A DNA stretch of 64,000 bases, taken from contig JBOGKX010000202.1 in the NCBI GenBank assembly GCA_050746125.1, forward strand, positions 1 to 64,000. Reading direction: 5' to 3'. A program made the translations under genes and the position numbers. Below are positions 16,508 to 24,299 of the stretch, one piece after another; the stretch's first letter is position 1, and every line of letters begins with the position of its first letter. This DNA comes from JAJPKR01 sp050746125 (GTDB taxonomy: Bacteria; Acidobacteriota; Terriglobia; Terriglobales; SCQP01). The notes beneath the pieces were generated by a model that was given only the letters and a program-made list of their open reading frames with translations, was not told where the DNA came from and did not search any database.

Positions 16508-18373
16508 TTAGCCTGGGGCTTCCGAGGGCAAACCGGCGGCCGGCACGGCGGCGACCGGCGCCTGGTGCTTGTACTGGAGCCGGTAGAGGCGCCAGTAGAT
16601 GCCCCGGCGACGCAGCAGTTCCTGATGCGTGCCTTGCTCGCGCAGCACGCCCTTGTGCAGCACCAGGATCAGGTTGGCGCTCTGTATGGTGGAAAGGCGA
16701 TGGGCGATCACAATGCTCGTGCGGCCGGCGACCATGCGCGCCAGCGCCTCGCGAATTTTCAGCTCGGTTTCCGTGTCCACGCTCGAGGTCGCCTCATCCA
16801 AGATCAAGAAGGGCGGATCGGAAGCCAGCGCGCGAGCGAAGCTGACCAGCTGCTTTTGTCCGGTGGAGAGCCCGGCGCCGCGCTCCCGCAACACGGTGTC
16901 GAGTCCTTCGGGCTGGGCATGCACGAAGTCGGCCAGATCGACCTGCTCGAGCGCCTGCCAAATCGCCGCCTCCGGCAAGCTCGCGTCTCCCAGGCGCACG
17001 TTATCGGCGATAGTGCCGCTGATCAAATAGGGATCCTGGAGAACCACGGCGAAGCGGCGCCGCAGCTCGTGCAGGTCGAGTTCGCGGATATCCACCCCGT
17101 CGAGCAAAATGCGGCCCTTCTGCACGTCGTAGAAGCGCAGCAACAAGCTGGTGATGGTGGTTTTGCCGGCACCGGTGTGGCCGACGATGGCCAGCGTGGT
17201 GCCCGCTTCGGCGACGAAGCTGACGTCGCGAAGCACCCAATTCTCGCCCGTGTAGGCAAACCACACGTGATCGAACTCGACGCACCCCACCCCCACCGGC
17301 ATCGATACCGGCTGAGCGGGCGAGGCCAGCGTGACCGGCGCATCGAGCAGCTTGAAGATGCGCTCCGCGCCCGCCATCGCCGTCTGCAAAATGTTGTATT
17401 TGTCGCTCAGATCTTGAATGGGGCGGAAAAAGCGCTGCGCGTACTGGATGAACGCCACCACGATGCCGATCGTCAGCGTGCCGTGCAGCACGCGCAAGCC
17501 GCCGAACCACAGAATCATCGCCACGGCGAAGGTGCTGAGAATTTCCACCATGGGGTAATAGACGGCATAGGCGAAGACAGCGTCGGTCCAGGCGTTGCGG
17601 TGTTCGTCGTTAATGCCGCGGAACTCCTCGAAGGCCAGGCGCTCGCGGTTGAAGACCTGCACCACCGCCATGCCGGTGATGTGCTCTTGCAGGAACGTGT
17701 TGATGCGGGCGACCGCCAGCCGCACGCGACGGTAACTTTCTCGCACCGCCCGGCGAAAGACGCTGGTGCCGATGGCGATCAGGGGCACGACCGAGAGCGC
17801 CACCAGCGACAGCTTCCAGTTGAAGCGGAACATGATGATCACGATCAACACCAGCACGAAGCTGTCGTCGAAAAACGCCACCAGCGCCGAGGAGATCATG
17901 TCGTTGATGGTCTCGACGTCGTTGGTGACGCGCGTGACCAGCCGCCCCACCGGATTACGGTCGAAAAAGGCCACTTGCAGCCGCTGCAAGTGCGCGAACA
18001 TGTCGCGGCGCAGATCGTACATCGAGTGCTGGCCGACCCATTGCATGGCATAGGTCTGGGCAAAATCGAGCCCGAAGCCGACGACCAGCATCAGCACGTA
18101 GATCATGCCGATGGCGGCGATGCCGCGAAAGGCATTGCTGGGCAAGAAGCGCGTCAGGAAGGAATGAGCGCCGGGCGCATGGCTAGGAAACAAGTATTGG
18201 TCGATGACGACCTTGTTCAGAAACGGCCCCACTACCTGCGTCACCGAATGGAGGACGGCGGCCAGAGTGGCGATCAAGACTTGCGGCAGGTAAGGGCGCA
18301 CGTAGCCTAGCAGCCGGCGCATCAGGCGGCCGTCGTAAGCTTTGCCGAGGACTTCCTCTTCCGTTTGCGCCAT
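16508..18373 (-). CDS. ABC exporter half-transporter, subunit with consensus Walker B and LSTGQ signature
   Basis: 621 residues: a six-helix type IV exporter membrane domain (about residues 20-330) fused to a nucleotide-binding domain. Walker A is GHTGAGKTT near 396, the signature is LSTGQ near 500 instead of LSGGQ, and Walker B is FLILDEATSSVD near 520 with the catalytic Glu present. It follows its partner gene by 11 bases. In heterodimeric exporters such as TM287/288 or BmrCD the degenerate ATP site is built from Walker motifs of one subunit and the signature of the other. Here the altered signature pairs with the partner's altered Walker B, as expected. Substrate unknown; lipids or drugs are usual. 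Confidence 0.93.
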   Translation of the reverse strand: MAQTEEEVLGKAYDGRLMRRLLGYVRPYLPQVLIATLAAVLHSVTQVVGPFLNKVVIDQYLFPSHAPGAHSFLTRFLPSNAFRGIAAIGMIYVLMLVVGFGLDFAQTYAMQWVGQHSMYDLRRDMFAHLQRLQVAFFDRNPVGRLVTRVTNDVETINDMISSALVAFFDDSFVLVLIVIIMFRFNWKLSLVALSVVPLIAIGTSVFRRAVRESYRRVRLAVARINTFLQEHITGMAVVQVFNRERLAFEEFRGINDEHRNAWTDAVFAYAVYYPMVEILSTFAVAMILWFGGLRVLHGTLTIGIVVAFIQYAQRFFRPIQDLSDKYNILQTAMAGAERIFKLLDAPVTLASPAQPVSMPVGVGCVEFDHVWFAYTGENWVLRDVSFVAEAGTTLAIVGHTGAGKTTITSLLLRFYDVQKGRILLDGVDIRELDLHELRRRFAVVLQDPYLISGTIADNVRLGDASLPEAAIWQALEQVDLADFVHAQPEGLDTVLRERGAGLSTGQKQLVSFARALASDPPFLILDEATSSVDTETELKIREALARMVAGRTSIVIAHRLSTIQSANLILVLHKGVLREQGTHQELLRRRGIYWRLYRLQYKHQAPVAAVPAAGLPSEAPG

Positions 18374-18384
18374 GGGCGGGCAGG

Positions 18385-20133
18385 CTAGACCTTCTCCAGC
18401 TCCTCCTCCAATAGTTGTTTTTCGTAAAGCTCGGCGTAGGCGCCGCCCTGCCCGATCAGCTCGGCGTGGGTGCCACGCTCGACGATGGCTCCGTTTTCGA
18501 GCACGACGATGAGGTCGGCCCCGCGGATGGTGGAGATGCGGTGGCTGATCAGCAGCGTGGTGCGGCCGCGCATCACTTCCTGCAAGCGCTCCAGAATGCG
18601 CTCTTCGGTGAGAGTATCCACGCTGGAAAGCGAATCGTCGAGGATCAGGATCTTAGGATCGCGCAACACCGCCCGCGCCAGGGCGGTGCGCTGCTTCTGG
18701 CCGCCGGAAAGCGTCAGGCCGCGCTCGCCGACGCGCGTGTCGTAGCCGTCGGGAAAGTCGGCCACGTCTATGCTCAAGCTGGCCACGTCGGCGGCCCGTT
18801 CGATGCGTTCGTCGCCGGCATCGGGCGCGCCAAAGGCAATATTGGCGCGCAGCGTGTCGCTGAACAGAAACGACTCCTGCGGCACCAAGCCGATGGCGCG
18901 GCGCAAAACCTCGACTGGAAATCGCTCGAGCGGCTTGCCGTCGACCAGCACCATGCCCGGCGCGGCATCGTAGAGGCGCGGCAGCAGCGACGCCAGCGTG
19001 GACTTGCCCGCTCCCGTATGCCCGACCAGCGCCACCGTCCATCCAACGGGGACGTGCAGATTGACGTCGGTAAGCACCGGAGGCCCGCCCGGATACGCGA
19101 AGCTCAGATGACGGAACTCGATCTCGCCGCGGATCGAGGCCAGAGAAGGGTCGGTTTGCGGCCCGTCGGCGATCCCCGGCTGGCTGCGAAAAATCTCCTG
19201 GATGCGCTCGAGCGATGCCGATCCCCGCTGCACCAGGTTGATCACGAAGCCCAGCGCGATCATCGGGAATGACATCTGCATCATGTAAGCGTTAAAGGCC
19301 ACGAAGCTGCCAAGCGAGATCTGGTGCTCCAGCACGGCGCGGCCGCCGAACCATAGCACGAGCACGAAGGCGATGCCGAGCAGCAGTTGCAGCACGGGGT
19401 CGAAGCTGCCCGATAGCTTCACCAGGCGCAGATTGCGGCGCACGTAGTCGGCATTCAGCCGCTCGAAAGCCTCGATCTCCTGCGGCTCGCGAGCGAAGGC
19501 CCGCACGACCCGCAGTCCGGAGAGGTTCTCCTCCACGCGCGTCGCCAGCGATGAAAACATCGCTTGGATACGCTCGAAACGGTCGTGAATTCGCTTGCCG
19601 AACCACTGCACGCTGAGCGAGATCGCCGGCGCGGGAATGAAGGCAATCAGGGTCAATCGCCAGTCGAGGCGCAGCAGGATCGCCAGCACCACCACCACCA
19701 GCACTACAGCATTGGCCGAGTACATGATCCCCGGCCCCAGCATGTTGCGCACCGCGCTGAGGTCGTTGGTCGAGCGCGCCATCAAGTCGCCAGTGCGGTT
19801 GCCTTGAAAAAACGACATCGACAGCTTCTCCAAGTGCCAGAGCAGGTCGTTGCGCAGGTCGTATTCGATGTCGCGCGAGGTGGTGATCAGAATCGAGCGC
19901 TGCCAATATTGCAGCAAGCCGCGCAGCAGGACGGCGGCAATCAGCAGCAGCGAGAACTCGGCCAGCTGGCCGCGGGCAAAACCGCGGCTCAGGCCATCGA
20001 TTGCCAGCTTCAAGATGTACGGGATCGAGGTATAGACGGCGACGTTGACGACAAGGACAAGGAAACCGAGCACGTACTGCCGACGATAGCGTCGCAGGTA
20101 GGGAACCAGGGTGCGAAGGAGAGCGAAAGACAT
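18385..20133 (-). CDS. ABC exporter half-transporter, subunit with degenerate Walker B (Asp for Glu)
   Basis: 582 residues with an N-terminal six-helix membrane domain and a C-terminal ATPase. Walker A is GHTGAGKST near 370, the signature is a normal LSGGQKQR near 473, and Walker B reads ILILDDSLSSVD near 495, where the catalytic Glu is replaced by Asp. This is the hallmark of the non-hydrolysing site of asymmetric heterodimeric exporters. It is first in a two-gene unit, followed 11 bases later by the other subunit. A perfect minus-strand TATAAT at 20179-20184 precedes it. Confidence 0.94.
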   Translation of the reverse strand: MSFALLRTLVPYLRRYRRQYVLGFLVLVVNVAVYTSIPYILKLAIDGLSRGFARGQLAEFSLLLIAAVLLRGLLQYWQRSILITTSRDIEYDLRNDLLWHLEKLSMSFFQGNRTGDLMARSTNDLSAVRNMLGPGIMYSANAVVLVVVVLAILLRLDWRLTLIAFIPAPAISLSVQWFGKRIHDRFERIQAMFSSLATRVEENLSGLRVVRAFAREPQEIEAFERLNADYVRRNLRLVKLSGSFDPVLQLLLGIAFVLVLWFGGRAVLEHQISLGSFVAFNAYMMQMSFPMIALGFVINLVQRGSASLERIQEIFRSQPGIADGPQTDPSLASIRGEIEFRHLSFAYPGGPPVLTDVNLHVPVGWTVALVGHTGAGKSTLASLLPRLYDAAPGMVLVDGKPLERFPVEVLRRAIGLVPQESFLFSDTLRANIAFGAPDAGDERIERAADVASLSIDVADFPDGYDTRVGERGLTLSGGQKQRTALARAVLRDPKILILDDSLSSVDTLTEERILERLQEVMRGRTTLLISHRISTIRGADLIVVLENGAIVERGTHAELIGQGGAYAELYEKQLLEEELEKV

Positions 20134-20178
20134 GTTCCCGCGGGCGGCGCGCGCGGCGAAAAATCTGCGAACACTGAA

Positions 20179-20184
20179 TTATAC
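20179..20184 (-). promoter_or_regulatory. Putative -10 box of the ABC exporter operon
   Basis: TATAAT on the minus strand, 45 bases before the first exporter gene's ATG. A good -35 hexamer is not evident. Confidence 0.45.
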
Positions 20185-20276
20185 CTGCCGCCGTCACGCG
20201 CCGTCGGTTCGTTTGCGAACCGTGGCGCGGATCTCGGCGCCCGCGGCGCGCGCGGCAGGGCGGCCGATCTCAGGGC

Positions 20277-20282
20277 TATGAT
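20277..20282 (+). promoter_or_regulatory. -10 box placed for a leaderless transcript
   Basis: TATGAT ends six bases before the ATG of the flavoprotein gene at 20289, so transcription should begin at or next to the A of the start codon. No Shine-Dalgarno site is present, which fits a leaderless message. Confidence 0.45.
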
Positions 20283-20288
20283 GCCAAT

Positions 20289-21434
20289 ATGCGAGCCATC
20301 ACCATCGTCGGCGGCGGACCGGCAGGCGCCATGGCCGCCGAGCTCCTGGCCGCGGCCGGCCGGGAGGTGACGCTCTATGACGAAAAACTCGCCTGGGAGA
20401 AGCCGTGCGGGGGCGGGCTGACCGACAAGGCGCTGCGCCGCTATCCGTTCCTGGCCGAAGCCGGCGCCCAGCGCCGCTGGATTGCCGACTGCGAGTTGAT
20501 CGGCCGCGACGGCCGGCGCGTCGCCCTGCGGCTCGATCGCCCACTCGCCATCTGGCCGCGCCGCGAGCTCAATGGGCTCTTGCTGGAGCGCGCCCGCCGC
20601 GCCGGCGCCGCATTGATCCGCGATCGCGTCGTCGCTGTCGAACGACAGCCCGAGGCCGCAGGCTGGCGACTCAGGACCGCCGCCGGAGCGATGCAGCGCG
20701 CCGACTTCGTGCTGCTTGCCGCCGGAGCGCGCAATCCTTTTCGCGCCGCCTTCGCCCCCGGCTTCGGCTCCGCGGACTTCATGACCGCCCTGGGCTACTA
20801 TGTCCCCGGCTGGAGCGAGCGGCTGCAAATCAAATTCGCCGCTGGCTTGAGCGGTTATATGTGGGTCTTTCCCCGCAACGATCACCTCTCGGCTGGCATC
20901 TGCGGCGCGGCCGCCGAACAGACTACCGCCACCCTCAGGCGCCGTCTCGAGGACTTTCTGGACGCCGAAGGAATCGCCTGGCGCGGCAGCCGCTTTTACG
21001 CCCATCTGCTGCCCGCACCGCGCCTGCAAACCCTGCGGATGCTGCGGTTCGGCGGCTCCGATTGGGCGCTGGCCGGCGATGCCGCGGGTTTCGTGGATCC
21101 GCTCACGGGCGAGGGCCTCTATTACGCTTTGCGCTCGGGCGAACTGCTGGCCGAAGCGTTGCTGGCCGGTCATCCCGAGCGCTACGAAGCGTCGCTGCGC
21201 GCCGACTTCGTGCCGGACCTGGAGTGGGCGGCGCGCATCGCCCCCCGTTTTTATCAAGGGAGCTTTCTGGGCGGCGCGGTCATCGACCGCATGCTGGGAT
21301 TCACCGCCGCCAGCCGCCGCTTCCAGGCGCTGATGCGCGATCTCTTCGCTGGCTCGCAAGGCTACTTGGGCCTCAAACGCCGGCTTTACCGGCAATTGTT
21401 GCCGACGCTGGCCCAGGTCCTTGCGGCACGATGA
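20289..21434 (+). CDS. Geranylgeranyl-reductase-family FAD-dependent oxidoreductase
   Basis: 381 residues. The FAD-binding Rossmann motif opens the protein (ITIVGGGPAGAMAAELLAAAGREVTLYDE). The family motif PCGGG follows, and ALAGDAAGFVDPLTGEGLYYALRSGELLAEAL marks the FAD ribityl-binding region. Relatives saturate isoprenoid chains (chlorophyll side chain, archaeal lipids, menaquinone) or are uncharacterised bacterial flavoproteins. It shares an ATGA overlap with hemL, so the two are translated together. This suggests a tetrapyrrole or quinone link, but no bacteriochlorophyll genes are visible, and an isoprenoid-quinone substrate is equally possible. Confidence 0.85.
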   Translation: MRAITIVGGGPAGAMAAELLAAAGREVTLYDEKLAWEKPCGGGLTDKALRRYPFLAEAGAQRRWIADCELIGRDGRRVALRLDRPLAIWPRRELNGLLLERARRAGAALIRDRVVAVERQPEAAGWRLRTAAGAMQRADFVLLAAGARNPFRAAFAPGFGSADFMTALGYYVPGWSERLQIKFAAGLSGYMWVFPRNDHLSAGICGAAAEQTTATLRRRLEDFLDAEGIAWRGSRFYAHLLPAPRLQTLRMLRFGGSDWALAGDAAGFVDPLTGEGLYYALRSGELLAEALLAGHPERYEASLRADFVPDLEWAARIAPRFYQGSFLGGAVIDRMLGFTAASRRFQALMRDLFAGSQGYLGLKRRLYRQLLPTLAQVLAAR

Positions 21435-22756
21435 GCGGCGACGTGAACCTCCTCCGCTCCCGCCAACTGCAGCAACGTGCCGAAGAGCTGCTGCCCGCCG
21501 GGGTCGATTCGCCGGTGCGCGCCTTTCGAGCCACCCAAGGCGAGCCGCGGTGGATCGCCCGCGGCGAGGGAGCGTACCTCTTCGACGTGGATGGGAACCG
21601 CTATCTCGACTATATCGGCTCCTGGGGAGCGATGTTGCTCGGTCACGCCGATCCAGACGTCAGCGCCGCCTTGCAAGCGGCCGTCGCTCGCGGCACCAGT
21701 TTTGGGCTCTCGTCACCGGACGAGTTGGCGTTGGCCGAGCGAGTCCACGAAGCCTATCCTCCAATCGAGATGCTGCGCTTCGTCAACTCCGGCACCGAAG
21801 CCACAATGTCCGCTATGCGCCTGGCGCGCGGCTTTACCGGACGCGAGGTGATTGTCAAGTTCGCGGGCGGCTATCACGGCCATGCCGACTCGCTGCTAGT
21901 CGAAGCCGGCTCCGGCTTGGCCACGTTTGGTGCCGCCAGCAGCGCTGGGGTTCCGTCCAGTTCGGTCGCCCAGACGTTGGTCCTGCCTTATAACGATCTC
22001 GCCGCGGCGGGTGCCGCTTTCGATCGCATCGGCAGCCAGATTGCCGCCGTGATCGTCGAGCCGGTGGCTGGCAACATGGGCTGCGTGCCACCGGCGCCAA
22101 ACTTCCTCGCCGGTTTGCGCGCTCTGACCGCCACCTCCGGCGCGTTGCTGATTCTGGACGAGGTCATGACCGGTTGTCGCCTTGCCTACGGAGGCGCCAC
22201 CGAACGCTTTGGCCTGCAAGCCGACCTTTTCACGCTCGGAAAAGTGATCGGCGGCGGACTTCCCGTTGGGGCCTTCGGCGGCCGCGCGGAGATCATGCGC
22301 CTGGTAAGCCCGCTCGGCCCGGTCTATCAGGCCGGCACCTTGGCAGGCAATCCTTTGGCGATGGCCGCTGGGTTGGCCACGCTGAACAAGCTGCGGGCCC
22401 GGCGCGGCGATTATGCCAATCTCGACCGGCTATCCGCCCGCCTCGCGGAAGGTTTGCAGGCCGCCGCCGACATCGCCGGCGCGGAAGCCCATGTCCAGCA
22501 GGTCGGCAGCATGTTCACGGTATTTTTTACCGACCGGCCGGTCACCAACTTTGCCACGGCGACAGCTTGCAATACGCGCGCTTTCGCGGTTTTTCATGGC
22601 GCACTGCTCGAACGCGGGGTGTTGCTGCCGCCTTCTCAATTCGAAGCGGCTTTCCTCGGCTTCGCCAGCGGGGAACGTGAATTGGAGCTGACTCTCGAAG
22701 CCGCTGCCCCCGCCTTCGAGGCCGTCGTCGCGGCACAGCGGAGCGCCGCCTGCTAG
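21431..22756 (+). CDS. hemL: Glutamate-1-semialdehyde 2,1-aminomutase
   Basis: 441 residues from the ATG at 21431, whose A begins the ATGA overlap with the upstream stop; the same frame runs far upstream but has no conservation there. It is a PLP enzyme of aminotransferase class III that converts glutamate-1-semialdehyde to 5-aminolevulinate for haem synthesis by the C5 pathway. Visible are ELLPAGVDSPVRAF at the N-terminus, FVNSGTEATMSAMRLARG, FAGGYHGHAD, LILDEVMTGCR and the PLP lysine in FTLGKVIGGGLPVGAFGG. The C-terminal half shows YQAGTLAGNPLAMAAG. Length is as expected. The gene ends in a 4-base convergent overlap with an XRE regulator. Confidence 0.96.
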   Translation: MSGDVNLLRSRQLQQRAEELLPAGVDSPVRAFRATQGEPRWIARGEGAYLFDVDGNRYLDYIGSWGAMLLGHADPDVSAALQAAVARGTSFGLSSPDELALAERVHEAYPPIEMLRFVNSGTEATMSAMRLARGFTGREVIVKFAGGYHGHADSLLVEAGSGLATFGAASSAGVPSSSVAQTLVLPYNDLAAAGAAFDRIGSQIAAVIVEPVAGNMGCVPPAPNFLAGLRALTATSGALLILDEVMTGCRLAYGGATERFGLQADLFTLGKVIGGGLPVGAFGGRAEIMRLVSPLGPVYQAGTLAGNPLAMAAGLATLNKLRARRGDYANLDRLSARLAEGLQAAADIAGAEAHVQQVGSMFTVFFTDRPVTNFATATACNTRAFAVFHGALLERGVLLPPSQFEAAFLGFASGERELELTLEAAAPAFEAVVAAQRSAAC

Positions 22757-23130
22757 CTGTGTGGCGTTTCCATGTAGGCCATTTTTTTGATCATGGCCAA
22801 CACCGCCTGCCGGTCCGATTCGTTGAGGGCCGATGCATAGCGGCGGATTTGCGTCAAAAACGTCAACGCTTCTTCGGTCAGCGCCGGAAGTCCGGCCTCG
22901 GCAGGGCCCGCCGGCTCGGCGAAGAAATTGGCCAAAGGCATTTCCAACGCACGGGCGATTTTGTTCAGGGTTTGCAGAGAAGGGGTGGTATGGCCGTTCT
23001 CGACGCGAGACAAGTAGCACCGCAACAGGCCAGTGCGCTGCTCGATGTCGCCCTGCGACAGGCCGCGCTGTAGGCGAAAATCCCGTATCCGTTCGCCAAT
23101 TTTGCCAATGCGATTGGTGGTCAGCGCCAT
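22753..23130 (-). CDS. XRE-family HTH transcriptional regulator
   Basis: 125 residues. A Cro/CI-type helix-turn-helix covers residues about 10-68 (IRDFRLQRGLSQGDIEQRTGLLRCYLSRVENGHTTPSLQTLNKIARALEMPL). The C-terminal 50 residues (LTEEALTFLTQIRRYASALNESDRQAVLAMIKKMA) are helical and probably mediate dimerisation. A TATACC box on the minus strand at 23141-23146 ends ten bases before the ATG, giving a leader of only a few bases. Targets are unknown; neighbours are hemL (convergent) and HU. Confidence 0.87.
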   Translation of the reverse strand: MALTTNRIGKIGERIRDFRLQRGLSQGDIEQRTGLLRCYLSRVENGHTTPSLQTLNKIARALEMPLANFFAEPAGPAEAGLPALTEEALTFLTQIRRYASALNESDRQAVLAMIKKMAYMETPHS

Positions 23131-23236
23131 GCAAGTGCTCGGTATAAGCTTGCCGCCGGCTCCCAGCGAGGCTGCGCCGCCATGTTAACGAAATGTTTAC
23201 CTTAGACGCAAGAGGAAAGTAGAAGAAGCCGGGGCT

Positions 23237-23554
23237 CTAGAGCGGCGAAGTGGCCGGCGGCGCGGCGTTCACGCTGGGGGTCGCATTGATTCCGTCCTTC
23301 AATTCCTTGCTGGGCTTAAAAAACGGAATTTTGCGCGCCGGTACGGGAACCTGATCGCCGGTCTTGGGGTTGCGCCCCATCCGCGCTTGCCGCTGGCGGG
23401 TGCGGAAGCTGCCAAAACCGCGAATTTCGATCTTGTCGCCGGCGCGCAGCGATTTGATGATGCTCGCGAAAATGGTCTCGACGATCACCTCGCTATCGCG
23501 GCGTGTCATGGCCACGGAACGGGACACTTCTTCGATCAGATCGGCTTTGGTCAT
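23237..23554 (-). CDS. HU/IHF-family DNA-binding protein
   Basis: 105 residues. The core matches HU/IHF: MTKADLIEEVSRSV, a helical pair, DKIEIRGFGSFRTRQRQARMGRNPKTGDQVPVPARKIPFFKPSKELKD. The DNA-intercalating beta-arm has the RNPKTG signature. It bends DNA and organises the nucleoid. Compared with the usual 90-95 residues it has a 15-residue tail rich in Asn, Ala and Pro (NATPSVNAAPPATSPL). It is downstream of the S1 and basic-tail protein genes on the same strand. Confidence 0.93.
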   Translation of the reverse strand: MTKADLIEEVSRSVAMTRRDSEVIVETIFASIIKSLRAGDKIEIRGFGSFRTRQRQARMGRNPKTGDQVPVPARKIPFFKPSKELKDGINATPSVNAAPPATSPL

Positions 23555-23649
23555 GGGGGTAAAGCAGAACTGTAGCGCAGGGCGCGACTAGGAGCAATGG
23601 GCGTTTGTTTGGAGAGCCGGGCTAGGGGCGGCCGGCATGGGGCGGAGGC

Positions 23650-24213
23650 TCAGGCGGCCTTTTTGGGACGGCGGCGGGGGGCACGCTTGGCAGTCGCGGC
23701 CGGCGTGCGTCGCCGGCCGGCCCCTCCACGGGTGCCACGGGTGCTCTGCCCTGAGCGAGAACTAGGGGCAGCCGCTTTGCCGCGGCGACCTGTGCCCCGG
23801 CTCGCAGCCGGCGCTCGCCCGGTACGGGCCTTGGCCGTGCGCCTCGCCGCCGTCGGTTCAGCTTCGGCTTCCGCGGCCTCCGCACGGGCCGGGCGCGGCA
23901 CAATTTGCATCCGGCGGCCAGCCGACGCCGGCTTGACCGGCGTGCGATGCTTGGCTATCGCTTCCACGGTCTCGGGGTAAACGATCTTGTGAAAGCGGCT
24001 GCCTGGCTTGTCGTCGTAAACCAATTCCAGGCCTTTTTCGTCGAAGATCTGAAAAAATTCCTCCCAGTCCACCTGGCTCAGGGCTTCCGCGTGCTGGGGA
24101 TCGAATTCAAACCGCAGCATGCCGCCGGTGCGGTTGACCACCGCAGGGCAGGCACCGTGGTCCGCCGCCCAACGCTGGATTTCCTCATGGTCGCGAGTCG
24201 CGTGCGATGCCAT
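23650..24213 (-). CDS. Small conserved protein with histone H1-like basic tail
   Basis: 187 residues. Residues 1-95 (DHEEIQRWAADHGACPAVV...LRFEF...VDWEEFFQIFDEKGLELVYDDKP) match a family of short bacterial proteins often misnamed 1,4-alpha-glucan branching enzyme although they are far too small and lack its fold. Residues 105-187 are low-complexity Ala/Arg/Lys with AKARTGRAP, SRGTGRRGKAA and AKRAPRRRPKKAA blocks, like bacterial histone H1-like tails, and should bind nucleic acid. It lies between ribosomal protein S1 and HU on one strand. A nucleoid or RNA role is inferred from composition and context only. Confidence 0.7.
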   Translation of the reverse strand: MASHATRDHEEIQRWAADHGACPAVVNRTGGMLRFEFDPQHAEALSQVDWEEFFQIFDEKGLELVYDDKPGSRFHKIVYPETVEAIAKHRTPVKPASAGRRMQIVPRPARAEAAEAEAEPTAARRTAKARTGRAPAASRGTGRRGKAAAPSSRSGQSTRGTRGGAGRRRTPAATAKRAPRRRPKKAA

Positions 24214-24299
24214 ATGCTGCGGCGCCCCCTGCGCCCCCTGCCTCCCTAACTAGACAGCGGCGAGCATCCAAAGGTTGCCGGCGCTCCCCCCAGCGGCGG

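Noticed and set aside
16376..18310. A 644-codon plus-strand frame opposite the ABC exporter subunit
   Set aside because: Rich in His/Gln/Asp, as expected from the antisense of a GC-rich gene; the ABC ATPase motifs are on the minus strand.
20405..21430. Upstream extension of the hemL frame
   Set aside because: Arg/Pro-rich shadow of the flavoprotein gene; hemL homology begins exactly at the ATG at 21431.
24214..24299. GCGCCCCCT tandem repeat downstream of rpsA
   Set aside because: Two short GC-rich copies only; consistent with chance in this composition.
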